DNA from: Myrica gale
Taxonomy: Eukaryota > Streptophyta > Magnoliopsida > Fagales > Myricaceae
Assembly (NCBI GenBank): GCA_963930655.1
Contig: OZ005610.1
Span: 1,245,001 to 1,309,000 of the forward strand
DNA length: 64,000 nt
Reading direction: 5' to 3'
Part shown: positions 35,629-47,217 of the stretch, one piece after another
How the letters are laid out: each line of letters opens with the position of its first letter
How positions within the stretch are numbered: position 1 is the stretch's first letter
The notes under the pieces: generated by a model
The model's input: only the letters and a program-made list of their open reading frames with translations
What the model was told of the DNA's origin: nothing
Database searches by the model: none
Made by a program: the position numbers and the translations under genes

Positions 35629-38600
35629 ATGGCAGAACAAGAATCTCCGCTCATCTCTTCGATCCCTACTTCTAAGTCTTCTGAAATTTCTTCCAATCCT
35701 TTGTTTCTTAACAGCAACGATAATCTAAATGCTGTCCTCGTTTCACACATACTGAATGGAGAGAATTTTTCCAGTTGGCGAAGGTCTATGATGATGGCTC
35801 TAAGTGCGAAAAACAAGTTATCATTCGTTGATGGATCTTCTTCACCACCTCCGATCAATTCTTCTACGTATTATGATTGGATTCGCTGCAATGACATGGT
35901 GTCTTCGTGGCTACTCAATTCAGTGTCTAAAGAGTTAGCAGAAAGTGTTCTTTATATTGAGACAACTGCTGGTATATGGAAAGATCTAAATGATCGTTTC
36001 TCTCAAGGCAATGGACCTCGTATATTTCAGGTTCAGAAGGCCATTTCTTCACTATCTCAAGGTCCACTTACTGTCACTGCATATTTTACTAAGTTGAAAT
36101 CACTTTGGGAAGAATTGTCTAACTACAAGCAACGACATCTTTGCACCTGTGGAGCTTTGAAAAATCTTGTTGTTGAACGCAATCAGGAGAGTGTTATCCA
36201 GTTCCTTATGGGGTTGAACGATTCTTACTCCAGTGTTCGAGGACAGATTCTGTTAATGGAGCCTCTTCCACCCATTAACAAAGTTTTTTCGCTTGTTGTT
36301 CAAGAAGAGAGGCAGCGTGATGCTGCATCTTTCCCTTCCCACTCTAGTGAAAACAGTGTGTTTTTCACCCGTAATCAAGAAACTCATGGCACTCAGCAAT
36401 TTGGAAATAAGTTTCCTGGAAAATCTTATCCTCAGAAGAAAGAACGGCATGTTTGTAGTCACTGTGGTTTCACTGGTCATACAGTAGACAGATGCTATAA
36501 ACTCCACGGGTACCCTCCTGGTTACAAGCCTCGCTTCAAGTCTGGTCCTGTTGGATCTGCTCATCAGGTTTCTTCTGAAATGTCCACAAGTCCTAATATT
36601 CAGCAGCCTTTGCCAATTTCACTTGAGCAATGTCGTCAGTTACTAGCCTTACTTCCTGCATCTGAATCATCTTCTGTTCCACATGGCTTGGACAATGGTT
36701 CAGCTTCTCCTTCCATGGTCAATATGGCAGGTAACATCTCTGTTACTTCTGCTAATATCAGTTCCTCTGTTATTCATCCTAAATGGATTATAGATACCGG
36801 AGCTACCAATCATATGGTAAGCTCGGTATCTATGCTAACTACTATTACTTCTTTACATCCATCATCAGTAAGGATGCCTAATAATCAATCTGCTATGGTC
36901 ACACACACTGGTACAGTGCGTTTATCACCTACCATCTTACTGACAAATGTACTTGTGGTTCCTGCATTTTCGTTTAACCTCATCTCTGCTAGTTCCTTGA
37001 TCAAACAATTGCCCTGTTGCCTCATTCTTCTTGGCCAATATTTGTTTATACAGGACCTACGCACTTGGATCACGATTGGTTTGGCTAAAGAATCAAATGG
37101 CTTATATTTCTTGAATTCAAATTTTTCTGGTGTTTTCAATTATGCTTGTAATTCAGTTTCTTTGAATAACTCAGCTGCTATGTGGCACTGTAGGTTAGGT
37201 CATCCTTCCTCTTCTAGGATGTCTTTGTTGCAAAATTGTATTAGTGATATCAATAAATCTGTTTTCAATCACTGTACAATATGTCCTATGGCAAAACAAC
37301 ATAAGTTGTCATTTCCTGTTTCCACTACTCAGACAACTTCTCCATTTGAATTAGTCCACTGTGATTTGTGGGGACCTTTCTCCACTCCAGACCATAATGG
37401 AGTTCGTTTTTTTTCTCACAATTGTGGATGATTACACCCGCTGCACATGGGTGCATTTGCTTCAAAATAAAACACAAACTGCTAGTTATCTTAAGTCTTT
37501 CTTTCATCTAGTTCAAACTCAGTTTAATATCAAAATCAAAGCTATTCGCACTGATTTTGGGACTGAATTCCACCTACCAGATTTCTTCTCATCTCAAGGA
37601 GTGATTCATCAGCACTCTTGTGTTGCCACTCCACAACAAAATGGTCTTGTCGAAAGGAAACATCAACATTTGTTAAATGTTGCTCGGTCTCTTAGATTTC
37701 AGTCGAATTTACCTTTAAAGTTCTGGTCTGATTGTATTCTTTGTGCTGCATATCTTATCAATCAGATACCTTCTCCTATGCTTCATAACAAGTCTCCATT
37801 TGAGTTATTGTTTTCTGTCACCCCTACATATCAGCATCTCAAAATTTTTGGTTGTCTTTGCTATGTTTCCACATTCACTCAGCAAAGACACAAATTTGAT
37901 TCTAGAGCTGAACCTTGTGTTTTTCTTGGTTATCCGTATGGTCTTAAAGGCTACAAGGTCTATAATCTTCGGTCACATAAGTTTTCCATATAAAGAAATG
38001 TCATTTTTCATGAGGATGTTTTTCCCTTTAAACATTTCTCTGTTAATTCTTCTAATGATATTGTTTTACCCAATATTGTTAGTTCCATCCCTCTTGGTAC
38101 TTCTGATTCTTCTAATTCTCCTGATAATAATGTTCCTCACATTTCTGATGTTTCACCATCTGTCGTGTCCACTTCTCCTCATATCCCTCCAATGTCACCT
38201 TCTATACCCTTGGCTGATTCTTTGTCTTCTACTGATATTGTCCCTCTATCAGTATCTTCTCCTGTTACTAGAAAGTCTTCTAGGATTCGAAAACCTCTCA
38301 ATTATTTGAAGGATTATCATTGTCAATTAGCTGTTACTTCTATAGCCAAACCACATCAATCCAAGTTTTTCAATGTTTCCAATGTTCACTTACCTGGAAC
38401 TGCATACCCGATTACTCATTCTTTGACTTATGACCATTTATCTCCCTCTCATCGAGCCTATGTCCTTGCTGTTAGCACTCATACTGAACCCACTCATTTT
38501 AAAGAGGCTGTTAAGATGATTGAATGGCGAGAGGCTATGGACAAAGAAATTGCAGCTTTAGAGCTGAATAATACATGGACAGTTTGCTCTTTACCACCTG

Positions 38601-40021
38601 GTCAAGTTCCAATTGATTGTAAGTGGATATATAAGTTGAAATTTCGGGCTGATGGGTCTGTGGAGAGACACAAGGCACGTTTGGTTGCAAAGGGATTCAC
38701 CCAAAAGGAAGGTTTTGATTACTTTGAAACTTTTTCCCCGGTTGCAAAATTGACTTCTGTAAGATTGCTTCTTGCCGTGGCTGCTTCAAGACATTGGCAC
38801 CTTCAACAACTTGATGTGAATAATGCATTTCTTCATGGTGATCTTCATGAGGATATCTACATGAAGTTACCTCCTGGTTTTTCTCGAAAGGGGGAGCATC
38901 AAGTTTGTAAGTTGAACAAATCTCTATATGGTCTAAAACAAGCATCAAGACAGTGGTTTTTGAAATTTTCAGATTTCTTGTTACTTAATGGCTTCACACA
39001 GTCCAAAGCCGATTATACTTTGTTCACAAAGAAGACTGATTCTTCTTTTCTTGTCTTGTTAGTATATGTGGACGATATTATACTTGCTGGAGATAATTTG
39101 GAGTTGATTACCAGTTTTAAATCTGTTATAGATCAGAAATTTCAGATCAAAGACTTGGGGCAACTTAAATACTTCCTTGGCTTAGAAGTAGCTCATTCCC
39201 CTGCTGGTATATCAGTGTGTCAACGTAAGTTTGCTCTTGATGTGTTGACTGATTCAGGTTTTACAGGAGCTAAACCAGTTCATACACTAGCTGAGCAAAA
39301 TTTAAAGTTGATTCGAGATGCAAATTCCCCATTATCTGATCCTACTATGTACAGAAGATTAGTGGGTCGTTTACTATATCTGACCATAACTCGACCTGAC
39401 CTTTCATATGCCATGCAAGTCTTAAGTCAGTTTATGGATTCTCCACATCAACAACACCTTGATGCTGCTTATCGTGTGCTTAGGTATCTCAAAGGCTCAC
39501 CAGGTCAGGGGCTGTTTTTCTCATCTACAAACTCATTTCATCTCAAGGCTTTCACTGACAGTGATTGGGCTGGATGTGCTGACACTCGAAGGTCAGTGAC
39601 AGGCTTTTGCATTTTTCTTGGGGATTCCTTAATCTCTTGGAAATCCAAGAAACAAACCACCATTTCCCGCTCTTCAGCAGAGGCTGAGTATAGGGCGATG
39701 GCTTCCACGAGTTGTGAGCTTACTTGGCTCAAATATTTACTTACTGATCTGCAAGTTCCACACCCGCAACCAGCTCTTCTCTTCTGTGACAATGAGGCTG
39801 CTCTTCACATTGCAGCAAATCCGGTCTTCCATGAACGCACGAAACATATTGAGCTGGATTGCCATCTTATTCGAGAAAAGATACAGTCTGGACTTATTCA
39901 TACTTTACATATAAGTTCAAAGCATCAATTGGCTGATCTGTTTACTAAGTCCTTAGGTTCTGATCAGTTTCATTGTTTATTATCCAAGATGAACCTTATT
40001 AACATATTTGGTCCATCTTGA
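35629..40021 (+). pseudogene. Copia GAG-POL polyprotein, disabled by a frame break and a stop
   Basis: Intact from ATG 35629 to a T8 run at 37407-37414, where the frame must change; the upstream frame ends at 37431. The continuing frame then meets one TAA at 37991-37993 and is open again to 40021. Domains in order: GAG (LNGENFSSWRRSMMMAL near residue 50), a CX2CX4HX4C zinc knuckle (CSHCGFTGHTVDRC near 275), the aspartic protease motif DTGA (near 387), the pre-integrase HHCC start (WHCRLGHPS), the integrase core split by the T8 run, reverse transcriptase with YVDD at about 39065, and RNase H ([18 protein letters not shown]) ending near ADLFTKSL. Copia elements normally use a single ORF, so both breaks look like mutations. 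One base too many or too few in a T run could also be a sequencing error. Confidence 0.93.
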
Positions 40022-40028
40022 GGGGGAG
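40020..40028 (+). other. Polypurine tract
   Basis: GAGGGGGAG stands directly before the right LTR and overlaps the end of the POL frame. It is the expected primer for plus-strand synthesis. Confidence 0.9.
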
Positions 40029-40231
40029 TCTTAGAGAAAGTCGAATTTATTTTCTGTTATGGCAGTTATACTCGAACTGAGGTGGCAGCTGAGGTGGAAG
40101 TTTGTTATTAGTCTATAAATAGACTTGTATAATGTAATTCATTTCTCACGTCAATATACAGAATTCAGTTTCTTCTCTCCATCTTTTTTGTTATTGATAC
40201 TTTGTTCTTCCATTCATTTCAAAGTTTAACA
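40029..40231 (+). repeat. 3' LTR
   Basis: 203 bp, identical to the left LTR except for one A-to-G difference near its end. It is followed by the target duplication AAACT at 40232-40236. Confidence 0.95.
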
Positions 40232-40236
40232 AAACT

Positions 40237-41049
40237 GAAAACTAGTCGACGGAGACTTTTATCATTAATCCAGTATTCCTATCCAGCTATGTATCCTATC
40301 AAGCATATATATATCTGACAGCAGTGTTTTTTTTAGGGGGTAAGTGTCCGATGGACCGATAGCAGTTTCATATATGGAAGGAGTCTAAACTAATATGTCT
40401 TCTCTAGACTACCTTGAATTTATCCTTAATCTAATCTGTAAAAGAGTGCTAATTATTTCCATGTTCGTGGGTTATGAAGGACAAAATGGTCCTAATTATG
40501 CTGTGTGTTTTTTTTCTTCTTCTCTGCCCATGTGAAGCCGATCGACATTGGTTTTAAGAGTGTTGATCACTCTACTTCAGCCGAATCTTTTTGTTTTTCT
40601 TTTAAGTTTTAACGAGATACTTCTGGCGGATCTTGTTGGCTGAGGATATTCGCAAACTAAAATCACAATAACCAACGACGAACACGAGAGAGCTAGAAAG
40701 TGATCAAAGAGGTTAATTAGGATGGTTTATTGGGGTATAGAAGGTCAAGACCAGAAGAGATCCCGGGGTAGGCGGTCCTGGCACGTTAACAGTTGGTGCA
40801 GTACCCTTTCCTCGCATGTCTATATCACTGCTTGTCTTTTAGCCGACCCAAAATTCCTTGCTGTCCACAACTTCCTCTCTTCCAGAAGACAATGGTCTTT
40901 TGCATCTCTCTTTCTCTGACGCTCTCTCATACTCTTCCGTAGGCACACAGATATAAAAGCTCCATTCACCCTAAGTTCCGTCCACGGCCGTCGTTAGCTT
41001 TCCTCCATAATTTTTTGACTTCAACGTTGTTTTTCCCTTTTTGTATGAG
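40237..41049 (+). promoter_or_regulatory. Promoter and leader of the IAA29-type gene
   Basis: About 0.8 kb between the copia element and the start codon. A TATA box TATAAAAG lies at 40952-40959, 90 bp before the ATG. TGTC-core hexamers (GCATGTCTATAT near 40815, CTTGTCTTTTAG near 40832) could serve auxin response factors, but single cores are common by chance. The stretch 40860-40935 is pyrimidine-rich. Confidence 0.6.
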
Positions 41050-42721
41050 ATGGAGCTCCAACTTGCCCTGGCCCTTCCAGTACACAATCAGGTAATTAGG
41101 GGTTTCGACCTAAATGATCTTGAGCGCGCACCCAAAGATCAAGTACTACTGGAGGGCTCGGAACCATGGAGCTGCCGTAGTACTGGTTGTTTGGAAAGCG
41201 AAAAATGCGTTAAAAGCAAGCGTAGTTCGGAGGAGGCCTTTGGCAAGATATATATAGGAGATATGGCACAAACTTTACCGGTAATGTTGTGGAGTGGCCT
41301 GCCAAACGAGGACGATGATCGGAAAGGACGAAAGTGCAGAAACTCTTACATAATTAACAAGTAAGTTTTGAATTGGTTTCCACATACATACGTCTACGAT
41401 TTATCTTCACCAGTACGTTGTACAGATCGAGCTATATTTTCATAACTATATAGTAATGTCAATATATATCAGCTGGGGATTAAATTTTAGATTCAAGTCG
41501 CAGAACATATGCTCTAGAGAGAGAGAAAAATGAAATATTTTTTCATTCTTTTTATGGACTTATTTTCAGTATTTGAATCTGGAATATATACCCGGTGATC
41601 TTTGTTTTGATACCTCTATATATATAACTAGCTAGTTCTACTGCGATCACTGTATTTAATTTGTTTTCCTTTTTCGTACATTGTCGTTTAATTTAGTAAT
41701 TAACATGGTTAACTGTGACAATAAGAAAGGGTCTTGATTTGAACGGTAAATAATTTTGAGGAAAACAATTTGAATGCTTAGCAAAAAAGGGGAAAAATTA
41801 ATAGAGAAAATAATATATTTTGTTTCGATTCTATGAAGTGTAATAGAGCCCAATTAGTTAAATCGTTCCATTTATTAGATGGTTTAGAGTACTGATTGAA
41901 CTTAATTGAAAGGTCCACATGCATATTATATATCTACATCAACTGTATGTTTATCCAAATGACAGGACAGAAGTGCAAGAGAATAATCTTGTGGGGTGGC
42001 CTCCCATAACGTCATGGAGGAAGAAACAGCTCCACCAGCATCAAGGTAGGCAGGTAATTAACAATGATCGGGAAGCTGATAGATCAGCTGGTGGATCAAA
42101 CTCTCCGTATGTCAAGGTTAAGATGGAGGGGGTTTTAATAGCGAGAAAGATCAATATAAGGCTCTATCATTCCTATCAGACTCTAACAGACACCTTGATC
42201 GGCATGTTTGCTCAATGTAAGCGATCATTACTGTAAACATATTCTCCAAGCAATTAGCTGCAGGTCTAGTGGGTTTGGTTCTGATTTCACTTAAATTAAC
42301 TATGTGCAGACCAAAAGAATTATAAAGATGGTGCAAGCTATGCACTCACCTATCAAGACAAAGAAGGGGATTGGCTGCTTGCAGGAGATGTTCCTTGGCA
42401 GTACGTATTTCTTTTCCTAATCCTGCACGTTTTCATAGAAATTCGAGGAAAAATACGAACAGAAAATATTTACAGATTTCTGAGAATTATAAAAACTTCA
42501 GAGACAAGCTTCTCTAGGTGGCCTGAATCATAATATATATGGGATGCTTTGTATTAAGAGGTTCGGTAGGTGCTAGACAGACCCAAAAATATAATAAATA
42601 AAAGATGTCCATATCTTATCTAACGCTGATCTGCTGGGGAAAATGATGATTTTGCAGGACTTTCATCGAGTCTGTGCGGCGTTTGGAGATACTAAGGAAT
42701 GGCCGCGGGTGTGCTGGATAA
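41050..42721 (+). CDS. IAA29: Aux/IAA transcriptional repressor, IAA29 type
   Basis: Four exons, 41050-41360, 41966-42216, 42310-42400 and 42658-42721, give 238 residues. The N-terminal LxLxL repressor motif (MELQLALAL, residues 1-9) recruits TOPLESS. The degron reads NNLVGWPPI (110-118), Ile replacing the common Val. The PB1 domain starts at [14 protein letters not shown] (152-165) with its basic face and continues to the acidic [14 protein letters not shown] (204-217), so both interaction faces are present. The protein ends soon after (GRGCAG) without the classic C-terminal nuclear signal. Low similarity in domain I, length and neighbours point to IAA29 (AT4G32280), a light- and auxin-responsive member (family knowledge). 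Aux/IAAs bind ARFs and are degraded with TIR1/AFB and auxin. An ATG is used although the frame opens at a TTG 9 bp upstream. Confidence 0.93.
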
Positions 42722-45389
42722 TGATATAATTAGCGTTGCTGTGTTATAGATTTGATTTTCCTTATGTCCCAGTTAATTCGCAAAAGCATGTGGTCTGTGA
42801 TATATTGTGATTGGACATTAACAGAAGAAGTTGAATTGTGCAGTAGTTCATCATGAGTTCATGCTATCCCACAGAAAATAAAGGAAATTAAAGTGGAGAG
42901 AAGCACAATTGCTTGTTTAATTACTAGCCATTTGTATTGTGTGTATTTTCAATATCAATTAAACTATAAGTTATGAATTTGCAAAAGCTTACGATTTCAT
43001 GGGACCGTTTTGTTTTTATGAATTTTGCTAAAAAAAATAGAGTTAAAATACAATATTAAGATGATCATAAAAATGTTTAATAAGCTTTTTACAGTGTGAT
43101 AAATACAAAATCAGTCTCTGTGCTATACGCAAAAATCGATTTAGTACTCGTGATATGAAAAACATAAATTTAGTCCCTGTAATTTCAGAAAGTGATAAAA
43201 TCAGTCCCTAGTGGAGGACCAATAACAAATGACAATAGAATCATAGGAACTAAATTTATATTTTTCATATCACGGGGACTAAATTAATTTTTGTGTATAG
43301 CACATGGACCAATTTTATATTTATACCTTTTACAATTTAACGAAGAATAATGCTAATCGTGATGCGATAAATAAATGCTTCTGTATTGTCCTGAAGTTTG
43401 TAATCAGAAATTGATCACGACGAATATCACCCGTCAGCAGTGATACATATACTTCTTGACTTCTCGGCATGGCATCCTTCGTTTTTTTTTTTACTGAGCA
43501 TACAAGAACTTTGTTTGAAACGAGAAATAGAAAGGTTACAACACCGTTACAGAGAGACAACCTGGAGAGTGGAGAGTGTGTTTAGAGCGAAGACCAGAAA
43601 ACTCCTCCGGCCCTCCGGGCTCAGCTGGCTCCTGCTTTTTGGAAACAGAAACAACCTGCAAGTAATATCCACTTCGTGTTTCTAATATATCTGTCTCCAT
43701 TTCGCTCTGTAATTTTCACTGTTTTCCAAAGTATTTTTGTTCGTTCTCATCCATCTGTTTCCTAAAGAATTAGAACTTGAACTGAATCTTGGAAATTAAC
43801 CCTAATTTGACGTTTGCGAGGTGTTCTATTACGCTGATGGTCTTGATCTTTCTCATTTTTGTGTATAGTCAGTGGCATTTAGAAGCCCTTTCTTTTTCGA
43901 TGTAATTTGAAGCTACTCATCCTGCTGTTGGAATGAAAAAAATTGTTTATTTTGTTGTTGTTATTGACGGCAGGAAATGTCCTTCCAAATTCAGCACTCC
44001 TAATCCAAAGAGTTACTTTAGAATGGTATTCGTTTTGTTTAACGTTGTAAATGTTTTTGAAACACGAACCGGAACAGAAAGAGTGTATTTCTCTTAAAAG
44101 CAAGAAAGTACTTTGAAATCAAGTTCCAATCCCTCAATGAATCTCTATCTGTTTTTTTTTTTCCTTTCAGCTAGAGAAAATAACATCAAATTCTTGTTTA
44201 TTTAGGGAAAAATGAAGTTTCAAACTGCTTGAGTTAAATTATCCAAGCTTCTAGCAGCTTCCTGGGTTAGACATCATATGGTGAGCATTTTCGTGGAACT
44301 TTGTTTGCTTTAGAAAGCATAATTTCACATGTTGTAGCTCCTAAGCACTTTTACAATGTTACTAATTTGTATGCCCTGGATTTACGATGGAGCTGGAACC
44401 CTGAGCTACTGTTGTATGCTTTTGAGTTTGTAGGAATAAAATTCTCTCATCTTGCTCAGAAAAAGAAGAGAAAATCCCTTCTTCTTCTTTTTTTACATTT
44501 CTGTATAAACAATTTAGGAGGAAGATTGGAGCAAGAGCCAAAGATCTTATTCAATATGAGTTGTTTCGGGAAGACTATATTTAATAGTGAATGGGAGAAG
44601 GCAGAGGATTATCTTTCTTTCCTTTAGCCTCCTTTGGCTTTGAGTTAAGTTGTAAGTTGTTTCATATGACTGCACAACCATTTACGGCTCTTAGTTCTTG
44701 AATTAACATGAAAGCTGTCTCTCCAAATACTGTCAAGACGTGGAGAACTTTCTTGTTATCATATATGTTTGGTAGCTAGCAAGCAAGCTTGACATTTCTA
44801 TAATATCTTCCCAGAACAAACTTGTTTGCAGGCAGGATTTCACCAACCATTTTCGTGTTGGGGAACCTGAACTTGGGACAACTTTTGTTTTTGATTTAAA
44901 TGGGGAAGTTGATGGAAATAGTTTAGTAGAATAAACAAAGAGAATATGAAAAAAAAATGGTAAATAAACAGATAAAGAAAATATGAGAATAAGTTAATGG
45001 TACTGATGGTTTATATTGGGTGTGACAGAATTACTGAGATATTTTATTTCCCCTACATGATTTTCTACTGCCAATTACTCAGTTTTTCAGATTTTTTGTT
45101 TGTTTGATAGCTCGTCTCTGATTTAGATTAGCTTCTCAATTCTTCCAACTTTGTCTAGAATGTCTACCTTTTGGTTTATTGGGAACACATATCTTGCACA
45201 CAAATTGATTGTCACACTCTCCCTGAGAAACCCATCTATACTCTACCCTGTATTCAAATATTTGTTCTTGTTTTGTTCAGATAATTACGGCGCCAGTTCT
45301 ACGATTGGGGCAAGTGCCTGACAGATCCATTTACTCTGGGCTGGACGTGGGCTCAAGTATGGGCTTGGGCCTGGCATAGCGTTACTGTT
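42722..45389. other. Gene-free stretch between IAA29-type gene and U6
   Basis: About 2.7 kb. It contains the IAA29-type 3' flank, a 232-bp inverted-repeat element (43094-43325) and AT-rich sequence. Position 43560-43670 is GC-richer and ends near a possible donor, but I cannot support a gene. ORFs between 43440 and 44630 look like chance frames. Confidence 0.55.
43094..43325. mobile_element. Inverted-repeat (foldback) MITE, 232 bp
   Basis: The two ends fold back over about 75 bp with mismatches: the left arm includes TGCTATACGCAAAAATCGAT and GTGATATGAAAAA, the right arm the inverted TTTTTCATATCAC and TTTTTGTGTATAGCA. The flanks CTTTTTACA (43085-43093) and CCTTTTACA (43326-43334) differ at one base of nine, compatible with a Mutator-type 9-bp target duplication. 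The loop is about 60-80 bp and non-coding. Confidence 0.75.
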
Positions 45390-45434
45390 GTCCCACATTG
45401 CGCAGACGTAGGAATTACAAAGAGTTTATATATT
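45390..45434 (+). promoter_or_regulatory. Pol III snRNA promoter: USE and TATA box of U6
   Basis: The upstream sequence element GTCCCACATTG (45390-45400) differs at one base from the plant consensus RTCCCACATCG. A TATA element TTTATATATT lies at 45425-45434. The spacing of about 25 bp between them and the TATA position about 25 bp before the transcript are those of RNA polymerase III snRNA genes in plants; Pol II snRNA genes are about 10 bp wider. Confidence 0.9.
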
Positions 45435-45455
45435 GTAAGGCTGCAGTAGAAGAGT

Positions 45456-45475
45456 GTCCCTTCGGGGACATCCGA

Positions 45476-45507
<32 letters not shown>

Positions 45508-45557
45508 GGCCCCTGCTCAAGGATGACACGCACAAATCGAGAAATGGTCCAAATTTT
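45456..45557 (+). ncRNA. U6 spliceosomal snRNA
   Basis: 102 nt starting GTCCCTTCGGGGACATCCG and containing the invariant ACAGAGA box (ATACAGAGAAGATTAGCATG) and ATGACACGCACAAATCGAG, ending GGTCCAAATTTT before a long T tract that serves as Pol III terminator. U6 is the catalytic core RNA of the spliceosome. Against the plant sequence I remember there is one change, T at 45517 (CCTGCTCAAGG where GCGCAAGG is usual). The complete promoter argues for an expressed copy; a slightly decayed paralogue is the alternative. Confidence 0.95.
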
Positions 45558-45571
45558 TTTTTTGGACCTTC

Positions 45572-46009
45572 TTGCCCCATATCGTGGTCATTCAATATTT
45601 TCCCAAAATTACACTTAAAAGCACCTTGTTCATTATGATAAGCCCACTATCGTATGCTAATTGGCTTCTTCTCATTGGATGTACAATGTCAGGTTCCAAT
45701 TCAACCTGTTTATTTGTAGTTTGCCAATCCCTTGAGGATTTGTGTTTCTTGAGTTATTAAAGCACACAAGTTGTTTGATGAAATCGCACCTTTTTGCCCC
45801 ATATCGTGGTCATTCAATATTTTCCCAAAATTACACTTAAAAACACCTTGTTCATTATGATACGCCCACTATCGTATGCTAATTGGCTTCTTCTCATTGG
45901 ATGTACAATGTCAGGTTCCAATTCAACCTGTTTATTTGTATTTTGCCAATCCCTTGAGGATTTGTGTATCTTGAGTTTTTAAAGCACACAAGTTGTTTGA
46001 TGAAATCGC
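45572..46009. repeat. 216-bp tandem duplication downstream of U6
   Basis: Copy 1 (45572-45787) and copy 2 (45794-46009) share a period of 222 bp and differ at about five positions. Each begins TTGCCCCATATCGTGGTCAT and ends TGTTTGATGAAATCGC. Each contains a short ORF of 62 codons that is just the repeat read twice. Origin unknown. Confidence 0.92.
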
Positions 46010-47217
46010 TCTCCGAAGCTTGAACGTCTCCTTGCTATTGATAGCTATCTGATCTGAGTTGGACCGGAAGCCTACAGATCAATTTCACTTCTGAACTACT
46101 CCGGGCACATAATAGTTCACCTTTATTCTGGTGCGGCTGTTGATTGCCCACAATTTCGTTACTAGAAATAGAATGAAGTTTGATAGTGTGAGCGTGGGTT
46201 CCACCAAAATGGGATATGAGTACCATAAATCCTTGCAATGGGCTATCGATGTGGATTTCTCATGACCTAACCCGTTAATTATCTTGAACGGACGTATACG
46301 AGCGTATGCCGTCAAGTGCAAATGAACTACCTTGGCCGATGGTTTGAGCCTGGTTTATGTGTTTCTAAGTCAACAATATGCAATTACTATTCATCTTGCT
46401 ACAGAGTTCACTTGGAAATCAATAATGGACGTTTTATCTAATTTTGGTTCTCGCTTGGATGTTTCTGCAACATAATTGTCCAACTTTCAAAGGACCCATT
46501 CTTTCGAAGTCATTGTTTAGTATCGTTTATGAATTCTCTGCAATCTCTGATCTAGAATAGGTCGATGTTAACCTTTGTGTCGTCAGATTGTAGTTGACCT
46601 GGTCCAAAAGGATAAACTACAGATTTCCAGTTCAAACAACAGGGAAGGAATACGAAACTAAGCTAGATTTGAGTACTCGAATTGATCAAATTGGTTGCAG
46701 CCACATTTGAGGTAGCGTACTCCCAACGAAAAAAAAAACAAAGAAAACCTTTGGTGTACCACATGTGAATCCAGGGATGGCCATTTTTTCAGTCTCATCC
46801 ACGGTCCACAAGTTTATGGGTTGCGTTGGAGTCAAGGCGATTTAAGATACTATAAAATACTGGCAGCCAGGCAGGCAGTTCGCTCTTGACGGCAAAGAAA
46901 TCTTCAAACGTGGATAAAACTTAAAAGACTATATGCAACTTCTTTCTTTGGTAACCACTTTAATGAAGTCAGCGAAGACTTGTAAGAAACACGTTTACGA
47001 TATAGATTTGAAGTTCAAGATTTGGGTTTTCTTGTTTTTTAGTAAGAGAAGACAGAATTGGCAACATGCCACCATATTAAGCTCCCCAATTGCCAATTGG
47101 TTGGTTCCTTATATTTAAAATTTGCAGGCGGCCTGGCCCTATTCTTTCTTTTTGGCTTTTATTAGTGCGTGGTGTGTGTATCCGTGTCTGTGCTTGTGTT
47201 GCTGGTGCTCCTCAGTT
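46010..47217. other. Non-coding interval, promoter side of the LRR receptor gene
   Basis: About 1.2 kb. The final 350 bp should hold the promoter and leader of the LRR receptor gene (TATAAAATA near 46852). No coding exon or RNA gene is identified. Confidence 0.5.

Larger units (their letters stand above)
35410..40231 (+). mobile_element. Young Ty1/copia LTR retrotransposon, complete structure, broken coding region
   Basis: A 4,822-bp element bounded by two 203-bp LTRs and a 5-bp target duplication AAACT (35405-35409 and 40232-40236). A primer-binding site complementary to initiator tRNA-Met follows the left LTR, and a polypurine tract precedes the right one. Internal order is GAG, protease, integrase, reverse transcriptase, RNase H, which defines the copia superfamily; wording resembles the RE1 group. 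The LTRs differ at one position (A at 35585, G in the right copy), so insertion is recent. The coding region has a frame break and a stop codon. The element lies about 0.8 kb upstream of the IAA29-type start codon, in the same orientation. Confidence 0.97.

Noticed and set aside
37361-37993. A separate integrase gene
   Set aside because: It is the middle of the copia POL region in a shifted frame, not an independent gene.
45572-46009. Paired 62-codon ORFs as duplicated small genes, or a PPR gene
   Set aside because: They arise from the tandem repeat; the PPR-like word is too short and is surrounded by stops.
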